A stretch of DNA of 64,000 bases from Sphingomonas melonis (GTDB taxonomy: Bacteria; Pseudomonadota; Alphaproteobacteria; Sphingomonadales; Sphingomonadaceae). Shown one piece after another: positions 7,938-16,319 of the stretch; within the stretch, counting starts at the first letter, position 1; every line of letters starts with the position of its first letter. The stretch spans positions 186,001 through 250,000 of the forward strand of contig NZ_JACCBY010000003.1 of the NCBI RefSeq assembly GCF_013409985.1. The letters run 5' to 3'. The notes below the pieces were generated by a model. The model was not told the DNA's origin. It was given only the letters and a program-made list of their open reading frames with translations, and ran no database searches. The position numbers were made by a program, and so were the translations under genes.

Positions 7938-10454
7938 ATGGCGTCCGAAGCTCCCCGCACCTCCCGATTCACGACATTCCGCGCGCAGGGCGGGGTGCGT
8001 GGCCTCGTGCGTCGCGCGTGGCGGCGCTGGTGGGTGAAGGGGTTGGCGCTCCTCGCGGTGCTGGCGGCGATCGGCTACGGCGTGCTGTGGGTGACGATCC
8101 TGCGCGACCTGCCCTCGGTCGACCAGCTGCGCACCTATGAGCCGCCGTTGCCGACCAACGTGCGCGGGATCGACGGCACACCGATCCAGTCCTACGCGCG
8201 CGAGCGCCGCGTCGAACTGAGCTTCGCCGAATATCCGCCGTTGCTGGTCCGCGCCTTCCTCGCGGCGGAGGACAAGACGTTCTTCGAGCATCACGGCGTC
8301 GACTATCCGGGCCTGGGCGGCGCGGTGATCGACTATGCCCGCAAGTTCGGCACCGGCCGGCGCGCCAAGGGCGGCTCGACCATCACCCAGCAGGTCGCCA
8401 AGAACCTGCTGATCGGCAACGCCTATTCGCCGACGCGCAAGCTCAAGGAAGCGATCCTCGCCTATAAGATCGAGGATACGCTGACCAAGCCGCAGATCCT
8501 CGAACTGTATCTCAACCAGATCGCGTTGGGCCGGAACGCCTTCGGCGTCGAGGCGGCGAGCCACGCCTATTTCGACAAGGAGCTCGACGAGCTCGACCTC
8601 GCGCAGCTCGCCTATCTGGCAATCCTGCCCAAGGGGCCGTCGAACTACGATCCCGTCCGCCACGCCGATCGCGCGATGACGCGGCGCAACTACGTGCTCG
8701 GCGAGATGCTGCGCAACGGCTTCATCACCCAGGCGCAGCACGATGCTGCGGTGGCCGAGCCGCTCGGCACGATCCTGCGCCGCACGCCGAAGTTCGAGCG
8801 GGTGGGCGGCTATTTCGTCGAGGAGGTCCGCCGCCAGCTGATCGGCAAGTTCGGCGAGACCGCGCGCGACGGCCCCTATGGCGTCTATCAGGGCGGCCTG
8901 TGGGTGCGCACCTCGCTCGATACGCGGTTGCAGGACCTCGCCGCGCAGGCGCTGCGCGACGGCCTGTTGCGCTACGATCGCGGGCGCGGCTGGGCGGGGC
9001 CGATCGCCCACAAGAGCATCGACGGCGACACCTGGCTGCAGACGCTGCTCAACACCAATATCGGGCTGGATTACAGCGACTGGCGTGCTGGCATCGTGAT
9101 CGGGCGGGACGGCGATGCGTGGCAGATCGGGTTCGCCGACGGCCAGACCGGCCGCCTGCCGCGGTCGGGCGCGCAGATCCCGGTGCGCGGCAAGGGGGGC
9201 ACGAGCTTCGGCGCGATCGAGCCGGGCGACATCATCGCCGTGGCACCGGAGGGTGGCGCCTATGCGCTGCGCTCGGTACCCAAGGTGTCGGGCGGCTTCG
9301 TCGTCGAGGAGCCGGCGACCGGCCGCGTGCTGGCGATGCAGGGCGGGTTCGACAGCCGCTTGCAGGCGTTCAACCGCGCCACCCAGGCGCTGCGCCAGCC
9401 GGGCTCGACGATCAAGCCGATCGTCTATTCCGCCGCGCTCGAAAACGGCATGACGCCGGCGTCGATCATCGTCGACGGGCCGTTCTGCGTCGACCAGGGC
9501 GCGCGGCTGGGGCAGAAATGCTTCCGCAACTTCGGCAATACGCGCGCGGCCGGGCCACGCACGATGCGCTGGGGCATCGAACAGTCGCGCAACCTGATGA
9601 CGGTGCGGGCCGCCGCGACCACCGGCATGCCCAAGGTCGTCGACGTGATGAAGCGGATGGGGGTGGGCGACTATCAGCCATATCTCGCCAATGCGTTGGG
9701 GGCCGGCGTCACCACCGTCACCCGAATGGTCAACGCGTATGCGACGCTCGCCAACAACGGTCGCGCGCATAATCCGACGCTGATCGACTTCGTCCAGGAT
9801 CGCCACGGCAAGGTGATCCTGCCCGAGAATTGGCGCGCCTGCGACGGCTGCAACGCGCGCGACTGGGACGGCAAGGCGATGCCGCGTCCCGGCGACCGGG
9901 CGCGGCAGGTGATCGACGCGATGACCGCCTATCAGATGGTCCATATCACCGAGGGCGTTGTCCAGCGCGGCACCGCCGTGGTGCTGCGCGATCTCGACCG
10001 GCCGATGTTCGGCAAGACCGGGACGACCACCGGCCCGACCGACGTCTGGTTCGTCGGCGGCACGCCGCAGTTCATCGGCGGGCTCTACGTCGGCTACGAC
10101 ACGCCGACCAATCTCGGCGGCTTCGCGCAGGGCGGCACCTTCGCCGCGCCGATCTTCAAGGAATTCGCGGTCAAGGCGTATGAGGGGATGGAGAAGCTGC
10201 CCTTCCGCGCGCCCGCCGGCATCCGCATGGTCCGCATCGACCGCGCCAGCGGCCGCCCGGTCTACGGCACCTTCCCGGACGACAGCGATCCCAAGGCGGC
10301 GGTGATCTGGGAGGCGTTCAAGCCGCAAAGCGAGCCGCGCCGCGCGATCCATCGCGGCCCGACGCCTGCCGCGGCGGCGACCAATGCGCCGCGCCGCGCC
10401 GCCAATGCACCGCGCGACGACGATTTCTTGCAAAGACAAGGCGGAATCTACTAG
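7938..10454 (+). CDS. mrcA: Penicillin-binding protein 1A, bifunctional transglycosylase/transpeptidase
   Basis: Inner-membrane peptidoglycan synthase, 838 residues. A short basic cytoplasmic tail is followed by one transmembrane helix (about 34-54). The GT51 transglycosylase domain has catalytic Glu111 in EDKTFFEHHG and the GGSTITQQ motif at 145-152. The transpeptidase domain has nucleophile Ser490 in PGSTIKP, the SxN motif in EQSRNLMT and KTGTT at 693-697. An OB-like insertion between the domains is suggested by the G-rich beta segment around residues 380-440. The basic, alanine-rich C-terminal tail is typical of alphaproteobacterial PBP1A. Stand-alone transcription is likely, as repeats precede it. 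Confidence 0.95.
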   Translation: MASEAPRTSRFTTFRAQGGVRGLVRRAWRRWWVKGLALLAVLAAIGYGVLWVTILRDLPSVDQLRTYEPPLPTNVRGIDGTPIQSYARERRVELSFAEYPPLLVRAFLAAEDKTFFEHHGVDYPGLGGAVIDYARKFGTGRRAKGGSTITQQVAKNLLIGNAYSPTRKLKEAILAYKIEDTLTKPQILELYLNQIALGRNAFGVEAASHAYFDKELDELDLAQLAYLAILPKGPSNYDPVRHADRAMTRRNYVLGEMLRNGFITQAQHDAAVAEPLGTILRRTPKFERVGGYFVEEVRRQLIGKFGETARDGPYGVYQGGLWVRTSLDTRLQDLAAQALRDGLLRYDRGRGWAGPIAHKSIDGDTWLQTLLNTNIGLDYSDWRAGIVIGRDGDAWQIGFADGQTGRLPRSGAQIPVRGKGGTSFGAIEPGDIIAVAPEGGAYALRSVPKVSGGFVVEEPATGRVLAMQGGFDSRLQAFNRATQALRQPGSTIKPIVYSAALENGMTPASIIVDGPFCVDQGARLGQKCFRNFGNTRAAGPRTMRWGIEQSRNLMTVRAAATTGMPKVVDVMKRMGVGDYQPYLANALGAGVTTVTRMVNAYATLANNGRAHNPTLIDFVQDRHGKVILPENWRACDGCNARDWDGKAMPRPGDRARQVIDAMTAYQMVHITEGVVQRGTAVVLRDLDRPMFGKTGTTTGPTDVWFVGGTPQFIGGLYVGYDTPTNLGGFAQGGTFAAPIFKEFAVKAYEGMEKLPFRAPAGIRMVRIDRASGRPVYGTFPDDSDPKAAVIWEAFKPQSEPRRAIHRGPTPAAAATNAPRRAANAPRDDDFLQRQGGIY

Positions 10455-10510
10455 CGCCCGATCCTACATAGGCGCTTCGTTCGCCATCCTTGCTTACCCG
10501 GAGAGTTCCC

Positions 10511-11638
10511 ATGCGCGCCGAAGCGCAGTCCCACGTCGACAGCATCAAAGAGGCGCTGGCGCTGCTGCGCCGGTTCCTCGATTGGGACCGTGCGCTCCGC
10601 CGTCTCGACGAACTCAACGCCCGGGTCGAGGACCAGGCGCTGTGGAACGATCCCAAGGCCGCGCAGGAGGTGATGCGCGAGCGTCGCCGCCTCGACGAGG
10701 CGATCACTGCGACGCGCGCGATCCAGTCCGAGCTCGACGACACCGTCGAGCTGATCGAGATGGCCGAGGCCGAAGGCGACACCGCGATGGAGGCGGAGGG
10801 CGTCGAGGCGCTCGCCGCGCTCGCCGAGCGTGCCGATCGCGACAAGATCCAGGCGCTGCTCGCCGGCGAGGCGGACGCCAACGACACCTATATCGAGATC
10901 AACTCGGGTGCGGGCGGCACCGAGAGCCAGGATTGGGCGGGCATGCTGCAACGCATGTACACGCGCTGGGCCGAGCGCCGCGGCATGAAGGTCGAGCTGA
11001 TCGACTATCACGCCGGCGAGCAGGCGGGGATCAAGTCGGCGACGCTGCTGATCAAGGGCGAGAACGCCTATGGCTATGCCAAGACCGAGAGCGGCGTGCA
11101 CCGGCTCGTCCGCATCAGTCCCTATGACAGCGCGGCGCGGCGCCACACCAGCTTTTCGAGCGTGTGGGTCTATCCGGTCATCGATGACGACATCCAGGTC
11201 GAATATAACGAGAGCGACCTGCGCATCGACACCTATCGTGCCTCCGGCGCGGGCGGCCAGCACATCAACACGACCGATTCGGCGGTGCGCATCACGCACA
11301 TCCCGACCGGCATCGTCGTCCAGTGCCAGAACCAGCGTTCGCAGCACAAGAACAAGGCGGAGGCGTACAACCAGCTACGCGCCCGCCTGTACGAGCGCGA
11401 ACTCGCGATCCGCGAGCAGGCGGCCAATGCCGAGAACGCCACCAAGACCGATATCGGCTGGGGGCACCAGATCCGCAGTTACGTGCTCCAGCCGTATCAG
11501 CTGGTGAAGGACCTGCGCACCGGCACGACCTCGACCGCGCCGGGCGACGTGCTCGATGGCGCGCTCGATCCGTTCATGGCGGCGGCGCTGTCGCAGCGCG
11601 TGACCGGCGAAAAGGTCGAGGTGGAGGACGTGGATTGA
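10511..11638 (+). CDS. prfB: Peptide chain release factor 2
   Basis: Class I release factor recognising UGA and UAA stop codons, 375 residues. The catalytic GGQ is at 248-250 in the RASGAGGQHINTT context. The tripeptide position that reads SPF in E. coli is SPY here (203-205, RISPYDSAARRHTS). The start is the ATG at 10511, preceded by GGAGAG. The frame is continuous, so the programmed +1 frameshift that controls E. coli prfB is absent. The last codons overlap the start of the next gene, so termination of prfB and initiation of the methyltransferase-like gene are coupled at a UGA codon that RF2 itself reads. Confidence 0.96.
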   Translation: MRAEAQSHVDSIKEALALLRRFLDWDRALRRLDELNARVEDQALWNDPKAAQEVMRERRRLDEAITATRAIQSELDDTVELIEMAEAEGDTAMEAEGVEALAALAERADRDKIQALLAGEADANDTYIEINSGAGGTESQDWAGMLQRMYTRWAERRGMKVELIDYHAGEQAGIKSATLLIKGENAYGYAKTESGVHRLVRISPYDSAARRHTSFSSVWVYPVIDDDIQVEYNESDLRIDTYRASGAGGQHINTTDSAVRITHIPTGIVVQCQNQRSQHKNKAEAYNQLRARLYERELAIREQAANAENATKTDIGWGHQIRSYVLQPYQLVKDLRTGTTSTAPGDVLDGALDPFMAAALSQRVTGEKVEVEDVD

Positions 11639-12363
11639 GCCTGCGCCGGACCCTGAGCGCGGCGACGGTGGGCGTCCTGTGCCTGGCGATGGCCGCGTGC
11701 GACGGGTCCAAGCCGCTGATCAAGCGCGACGAACAGCCGATGCTGTTCCCCGTCGCCGATCGGCCGGTGGCGCATATCGTCTCGTCGCGCTGGTCGAACG
11801 AAGAGGCGCGCGACCGGCTCAACGAGGCGAGCGAGGTGATGAACAAGGCGGGCATCGCCAAGGGTATGACCGTCGCCGACATCGGCGCGGGCGAGGGCTA
11901 TTACACGATCCGCTTGGCGCAGCGCGTCGGCAAGTCGGGGCGGGTGCTGGCCGAGGATATCGTCGCCAGCGTCCGCGACACGCTCGCCGAACGGGTGGCG
12001 CGCGAGGATCTGGAGAACGTCTCGGTCCGGCTGGGGGCGCCGGCCGACCCCAAGCTGCCCGATGCGAGCTTCGACCGCGTGCTGATGGTCCATATGTATC
12101 ACGAGATCGCGCAGCCCTATGAGTTCCTGTGGCGGCTGCGGCCGTCGCTGAAGCCGGACGGGCTGGTGGTGGTGGTCGATGCCGATCGCCAGACGCAGAA
12201 CCACGGCACGCCGCCCGCGCTGCTGCGCTGCGAGTTCGAGGCGGTCGGCTACCGGCAGGTGGCGATGACCGAGATGCCGTCGGCGGGCGGCTATATGGCG
12301 ACCTTCCGCGCCATCGGCCCGCGTCCGGAGTCCGACGCGATCAAGCCCTGCGTGCTGCGCTAG
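11635..12363 (+). CDS. Class I SAM-methyltransferase-like protein with lipoprotein signal
   Basis: A Rossmann-type methyltransferase domain is clear: motif I DIGAGEGYYT at residues 82-91, a later acidic loop LPDASFDRVLMVHMYHEI, and the strand LVVVVDADRQTQNHG. The likely start is a TTG overlapping the prfB stop (TTGA), with GAGGTGGAGG about ten bases upstream. No ATG gives a complete N-terminus. Residues 4-21 form a hydrophobic signal ending in AMAAC, with Cys22 as the lipidation candidate. A lipoprotein would sit in the periplasm, where SAM is absent, so either the signal is an anchor or the domain has another use. Coupled to prfB. Function is not assigned. Confidence 0.75.
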   Translation: MSLRRTLSAATVGVLCLAMAACDGSKPLIKRDEQPMLFPVADRPVAHIVSSRWSNEEARDRLNEASEVMNKAGIAKGMTVADIGAGEGYYTIRLAQRVGKSGRVLAEDIVASVRDTLAERVAREDLENVSVRLGAPADPKLPDASFDRVLMVHMYHEIAQPYEFLWRLRPSLKPDGLVVVVDADRQTQNHGTPPALLRCEFEAVGYRQVAMTEMPSAGGYMATFRAIGPRPESDAIKPCVLR

Positions 12364-12535
12364 CGCGAATCGCCATGGCCCGCGCCGAGGCGCAGAGGCC
12401 GCGGAGGTGTCGCGCCCGTGGGGGCGTTCGCGATCCTGTCCACCAGCTGCGTGACGGCCGTCCTCCGCGCTGCCGCGCGAACCATCCTGTTCGCCAATCC
12501 GCTGGCCGATCGCCCGCGGCGTAGCGGACCGGCGC

Positions 12536-12925
12536 TCACATCAGTCCCGCCTCGCGCAGGCTTGCCACCCGCGTGCCGGCGACGATCAGATGATCGGCCA
12601 CCACGATGTCGAGCAGCTCCGCCACCCGGCCCAGCACGCGGGTGTAGGCCAGATCGGCAGCGCTGGGCTGGGTATCGCCGCTGGGGTGGCTGTGCGCCAG
12701 CACCAGCGCCGCGGCATCGAGGCGTAGCGATTCGGCGATGATCGTGCGCAGCGGCGGCATCACCCTGTCCGCCCGGCCGACGAAGTCGGAGCGACCGAGA
12801 AGCCGCCATTCCGGATCGAGATACAGCACCACCGCGCGTTCGATCGCGCCGTCGGCCAGCCCGGCGACCAGCGCGGCGGCCGCACGGGCATCGCGGATGA
12901 CGATCGGAGCGGGACTGTCCGGCAC
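12536..12925 (-). CDS. Solo JAB/MPN-domain protein (RadC C-terminal type)
   Basis: 129 residues forming only the metal-dependent JAB domain of RadC. The zinc motif is HSHPSGD at 78-84 with an upstream Glu in TIIAESLRL, and a second conserved region around DHLIVAG. The usual N-terminal helix-hairpin-helix half of RadC is absent. The start is a GTG at 12925 with AAAGG upstream. RadC-family proteins are widely annotated as DNA repair proteins, but that role is not established. The domain could act as a metal-dependent isopeptidase or nuclease. It is divergent from thyA, 77 bases apart. The 172 bases between it and the preceding gene hold nothing I recognise. Confidence 0.8.
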   Translation of the reverse strand: MPDSPAPIVIRDARAAAALVAGLADGAIERAVVLYLDPEWRLLGRSDFVGRADRVMPPLRTIIAESLRLDAAALVLAHSHPSGDTQPSAADLAYTRVLGRVAELLDIVVADHLIVAGTRVASLREAGLM

Positions 12926-13002
12926 GATCGACCTTTGCCACGCACCCGGATTTACGCAGCAAAAAGCTCGCCCAAATCGGCGCCACGCGGTAGGCGGCGC
13001 CG

Positions 13003-13797
13003 ATGCGGCAATATCTCGACCTCATGGACCGCGTGCTGACCAGCGGCGCGGCGCAGATGGACCGGACCGGCACCGGCACCCTGTCCGTCTTCGGCGCGCA
13101 GATGCGGTTCGATCTGGCGCAGGGCTTCCCGGTGCTCACCACCAAGAAGCTGCACCTGCGATCGATCATCATCGAACTGCTCTGGTTCCTGCGCGGCGAC
13201 ACCAATGTGCGCTGGTTGCAGGAGCAGAAGGTCAGCATCTGGGACGAATGGGCCGACGAGGCCGGCGATCTGGGCCCGGTCTATGGCAAGCAATGGCGGG
13301 ACTGGGTGGCAGCGGACGGTCGGCACATCGACCAGATCGCGGAACTGATCGCGCAGATCAAGACGCAGCCTGCCTCGCGCCGCCAGATCGTCTCCGCCTG
13401 GAACCCCGGCGACCTCCACGCCATGGCGCTGGCGCCGTGCCACTGCCTGTTCCAGACGCATGTCGCCAACGGCCGCCTCTCGCTGCAACTGTATCAACGG
13501 TCGGCGGATATCTTCCTCGGCGTGCCCTTCAACATCGCCAGCTATGCGCTGCTGACGCATATCCTCGCGCAGCAATGCGGGCTGGAGGTCGGCGACTTCA
13601 TCTGGACCGGCGGCGACTGCCATCTCTACGCGAATCACCTCGACCAGGCGCGGTTGCAGCTGACGCGGACGCCGGGGCCGTTGCCGCGACTCGAGATCCT
13701 GCGCCGGCCCGAGTCGATCGACGCTTATGCCTATGAGGATTTCGTGCTGCACGATTACACGGCGCAGCCGCATATCAAGGCGCCGGTGTCGGTATGA
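13003..13797 (+). CDS. thyA: Thymidylate synthase
   Basis: Cytoplasmic enzyme making dTMP from dUMP with methylenetetrahydrofolate. Its 264 residues match the short ThyA form. Catalytic Cys146 is in LAPCHCLFQ, with the arginine cluster SRRQIV before it and the substrate-binding [12 protein letters not shown] and HLYANHL segments after. The stop overlaps the folA start (ATGA). Thymidylate synthase produces dihydrofolate, which the coupled reductase recycles, so the pair forms a metabolic unit. Confidence 0.97.
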   Translation: MRQYLDLMDRVLTSGAAQMDRTGTGTLSVFGAQMRFDLAQGFPVLTTKKLHLRSIIIELLWFLRGDTNVRWLQEQKVSIWDEWADEAGDLGPVYGKQWRDWVAADGRHIDQIAELIAQIKTQPASRRQIVSAWNPGDLHAMALAPCHCLFQTHVANGRLSLQLYQRSADIFLGVPFNIASYALLTHILAQQCGLEVGDFIWTGGDCHLYANHLDQARLQLTRTPGPLPRLEILRRPESIDAYAYEDFVLHDYTAQPHIKAPVSV

Positions 13798-14261
13798 TCA
13801 GCTTCCATCTGGCGCGCGCCGACAATGGCGTGATCGGCCGCGACGGGGGGCTGCCCTGGCGTCTGCCGGCCGATCTCAAGCGCTTCAAGGCGATGACGCT
13901 CGGGCGGCCGATGGTGATGGGACGCAAGACGTTCGAGAGCTTTCCGTCGCCGCTGCCGGGACGGCGGCATATCGTGCTGACGCGTGACCGCGACTGGTCG
14001 GCGCCGGGTGCGGAGGTGGCGCATTCCGTCGCGGCGGCGCTGGCGCTGGCCGGCGACGACGTCGCGGTGATCGGCGGGGCGGAGGTGTTCGCGCTGTTCC
14101 TCGACCGCGCCGACCGGATCGAACTGACCGAGGTGCATATCGCCGCCGAGGGCGACGTGGCGATGCCCGGGTTCGACGGCTGGCGCGAGCTGGCGCGCGA
14201 GGATGTCGCCGCCGAGGGCGACCGGCCGGCCTACAGCTTCGTGACGCTGGTCCGGCCGTAG
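13794..14261 (+). CDS. folA: Dihydrofolate reductase
   Basis: NADPH-dependent reduction of dihydrofolate, 155 residues. The conserved N-terminal segment [20 protein letters not shown], the MGRKTFESF motif and the [12 protein letters not shown] nucleotide-binding strand are all present. Translation is coupled to thyA through an ATGA overlap. The stop codon lies directly at the edge of an intergenic repeat element, which may serve as the 3' end of the thyA-folA transcript. Confidence 0.96.
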   Translation: MISFHLARADNGVIGRDGGLPWRLPADLKRFKAMTLGRPMVMGRKTFESFPSPLPGRRHIVLTRDRDWSAPGAEVAHSVAAALALAGDDVAVIGGAEVFALFLDRADRIELTEVHIAAEGDVAMPGFDGWRELAREDVAAEGDRPAYSFVTLVRP

Positions 14262-14567
14262 GCGGGGTCGAGAGCCAGCCCGATTCGTCCCTATTGGGGG
14301 GGCACTCTCTTCGGACGTATGGTTGCGGTGATGAGGTTCGATCGGCGTCCTCCTCCTATCCGTCACCCCGGACTCGTTCCGGGGTCCACTCTGCGGCGAG
14401 GAGAAAGGCTTGATGGGACACCGTTCCCTTGCGGCCCGGTGGACCCCGGAACGAGTCCGGGGTGACGGGGTGGATAGGAAGGCGGCGGACCCGAACGAAC
14501 GACCATAGGCGATAGCCCTCTCTGGCGGGACAGGCGTTTTCTCCGAAGCCCGAATGTCGATCCCGCC
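14262..14567. repeat. Nested inverted-repeat element, copy B1
   Basis: About 300 bases with three levels of inverted symmetry. The termini read GGCGGGGTCGAGAGCC and, inverted, GGCGGGATCGACATTC. Flanks with TGAGGTTCGATCGGCGTCCT lie on the left and AAGGCGGCGGACCC on the right. Core arms of about 29 bases run from 14360 and to 14468. Each arm is also a hairpin (CACCCCGGA...TCCGGGGTG). Between the arms is a central segment of about 50 bases (from CTGCGGCGAGGAGAAAGG). It starts at the last base of the folA stop codon. Other copies: 16013-16312, 37908-38256, 55746-55966; core only at 29988-30093. Confidence 0.85.
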
Positions 14568-14600
14568 CAGGTCCGCACAGCCGCCGGCGCCCGCAGCGCA

Positions 14601-15749
14601 TCATCCGGCGGTGAAAGTCAGTCCCGCCTTGTCCTGCAACCGGTCGCGCAACGTGGTGCCGAGCAAGGCCCCCGGCGTCCAGATGCCGCCGGCGCCCTCG
14701 GTTTCCAACAGGCAGCGCGCGGTCTCGGCGATCATCTTGCTGGTCGAGCCGTAGCCGGGGTCGCGATCACCGGTGACGACGGCGTCGAAGCGCGCCCCGT
14801 CCGGCATCAGGCCGACGAACAACAGGTCGTAATGGCCGGCGTCGCGCTCTGCCTTGCTCGGGCCTTCGCCGGGCTTGGGGCCCTTGTCGCTGGCGAGCGG
14901 GTTGAGCTTGGCGATCGCCTCCGCCGCCGCCTTGCCCATCTCGCCGAGCCCGGCGACCATCATCTCGTCGTAGACGAAGTCGGTGCCGTAGCGGTGGCCG
15001 AGCAGGAAGTTGGTGCGGTGGACGTTCTTGGTGTTGATCGCCGCCATGATGAACGGCGCGACCCAGGTGTTGAGCGTCGCGTCGAATTCGGGGAACAGCC
15101 CGGCCGGCTGGTGCGGGCCGCTGAACCCCGGCGTCAGTGCGAACGGGTTGGCGAGCAGGCCGAGGATCGACGGATCGCGCGCCGCGGCGGCCAATGTCGC
15201 CTTGAGGCTCGCCGCGGTGCCGCCGGAGAAGCCGCCCTGCATCGCACGGACGCGCCCCTTCACGCGCGGCGCGGGGTGGCCGTATTTGGCGCGAGCGCAT
15301 TCCTGCAGCGTCAGCACGCCGAGGTCGAAGGGGATCGAATCGAAGCCGCAGGAGAAGACGATGCGCGCGCCGCTCGCCTGCGCGGCGGCATGGTGCGCGT
15401 CGATCATCTGCCGCATCCACGCCGGCTCGCCGCACAGATCGACATAAGCGGTGCCTGCCGCGACGCAGGCGGCGACCAGCGGCGCGCCATAGAGCTGATA
15501 GGGGCCGACGGTGGTGACGACGACCTGCGTCGATCCGGCCATCGTCTGGAGCGAGGCGGGGTCGGCGGCGTCGGCGACGATCAGCGGCGTATCCGCGGGC
15601 GCGCCGATGAGGTCGCGCACCTCTTCGAGCTTCGCGCGGCTGCGACCGGCCATCGCCCAGCGCGTCACGCCCTGCTGGACGAGATATTCGGCGACGAGGC
15701 GGCCGGTGAACCCGGTCGCGCCATAGACGACGATGTCATGGTCGCGCAT
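14601..15749 (-). CDS. Saccharopine dehydrogenase-like / trans-acting enoyl reductase-like oxidoreductase
   Basis: 382-residue NAD(P)-binding protein. The N-terminal Rossmann motif GATGFTG (residues 10-16) is followed by a strand/helix pattern ending in VVTTVGPY, the hallmark of the saccharopine-dehydrogenase-like (SCCPDH) family. The segment FSCGFDSIPFDLGVL is characteristic of the mycobacterial trans-acting enoyl reductase branch. True saccharopine dehydrogenase activity is unlikely. Proposed roles of the family are reduction of lipid or polyketide intermediates. It stands alone between two repeat-rich gaps. Confidence 0.75.
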   Translation of the reverse strand: MRDHDIVVYGATGFTGRLVAEYLVQQGVTRWAMAGRSRAKLEEVRDLIGAPADTPLIVADAADPASLQTMAGSTQVVVTTVGPYQLYGAPLVAACVAAGTAYVDLCGEPAWMRQMIDAHHAAAQASGARIVFSCGFDSIPFDLGVLTLQECARAKYGHPAPRVKGRVRAMQGGFSGGTAASLKATLAAAARDPSILGLLANPFALTPGFSGPHQPAGLFPEFDATLNTWVAPFIMAAINTKNVHRTNFLLGHRYGTDFVYDEMMVAGLGEMGKAAAEAIAKLNPLASDKGPKPGEGPSKAERDAGHYDLLFVGLMPDGARFDAVVTGDRDPGYGSTSKMIAETARCLLETEGAGGIWTPGALLGTTLRDRLQDKAGLTFTAG

Positions 15750-15837
15750 TGCTCTCTCCTGATCTGCTGTCCGTACAGGTGATGGGCGTGGACGGGCGCG
15801 GGATCAAGATACCGCTGTCCTCGCTCATCCCCCCTTT

Positions 15838-15865
15838 CGTCATCCCGGCGTTCGCCGGGATGACG
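15838..15865. repeat. Single hairpin of repeat family A1
   Basis: A 28-base perfect palindrome-type hairpin (CGTCATCCCGGCG / CGCCGGGATGACG around a TT centre), equal to one end of the longer family A1 copies. It lies in the 570-base gap 15750-16319, which contains this hairpin, a family A2 copy and a nested element but no gene that I can support. Confidence 0.75.
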
Positions 15866-15895
15866 AGGGGGAGCGTGACGCCGCCCCATCACATC

Positions 15896-15990
15896 GTCAT
15901 CCCCGCGGAGGCGGGGATCCATAGCCGCTGACGTCAGCGATAGAGTCGCACGGTTCACGCGTATGGATCCCCGCCTGCGCGGGGATGACG
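15896..15990. repeat. Palindromic intergenic repeat, family A2
   Basis: Same organisation as the copy at 5345-5439: hairpin GTCATCCCCGCGGAGGCGGG, then ATCCATAGCCGCTGACGT, about 40 variable bases, and the mirrored hairpin TGGATCCCCGCCTGCGCGGG. Confidence 0.78.
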
Positions 15991-16012
15991 GTCGAGAGGA
16001 GGGACTAGGCCC

Positions 16013-16312
16013 GATCGACATTCAGCCCAATCCTTTCCCTCTGGGAGAGAGGACTATCGCTTATGGCTCCGGTGATGAGGTTCGTGTCGGCGTCCTCCTC
16101 CATCCGTCACCCCGGACTCGTTCCGGGGTCCACCGGGCGACAAGAGAACGGCGTCCCATCAAGCCTTTCTCCTCGCCGCAGAGTGGACCCCGGACCACGT
16201 CCGGGGTGACGGGGTGGGATGACAAGGCGGCGGACCCAAGCGAACGTCGACACGAAAGCCTTGCCCTGCCGGAGCCGGCGCTATCGCCCGAGCTTGACTG
16301 TCGATCCCGCCT
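16013..16312. repeat. Nested inverted-repeat element, copy B2 (central segment inverted)
   Basis: Termini GATCGACATTCAGCCC and, inverted, TGTCGATCCCGCC. The outer flanks have the same orientation as in copy B1. Core arms begin at 16104 and end at 16213. The central segment between the arms (16131-16184) is the reverse complement of the B1 centre: it reads GGGCGACAAGAGAACGGCGT where B1 read the opposite strand. The right terminus lies eight bases beyond the stop codon of the ABC exporter gene. Confidence 0.85.
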
Positions 16313-16319
16313 AGCCCTC

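Noticed and set aside
7917..10439. Very long antisense open frames opposite PBP1A, and similar ones opposite glpX (105-2006), the ABC exporter (15963-18104), thiolase (20186-22120) and PutA (22259-24283).
   Set aside because: They are byproducts of high GC3 in the true genes: composition is Arg/Ala/His-rich, no domains are recognisable, and the opposite frame encodes a well-defined protein.
10511..10620. Possible programmed +1 frameshift in prfB.
   Set aside because: The frame is continuous from the ATG to the stop without an internal TGA, so no frameshift is needed.
14262..16319. Repeats considered as a CRISPR array.
   Set aside because: The repeats are imperfect palindromes of 90-300 bases that are dispersed between genes, with no regular spacers and no cas genes.
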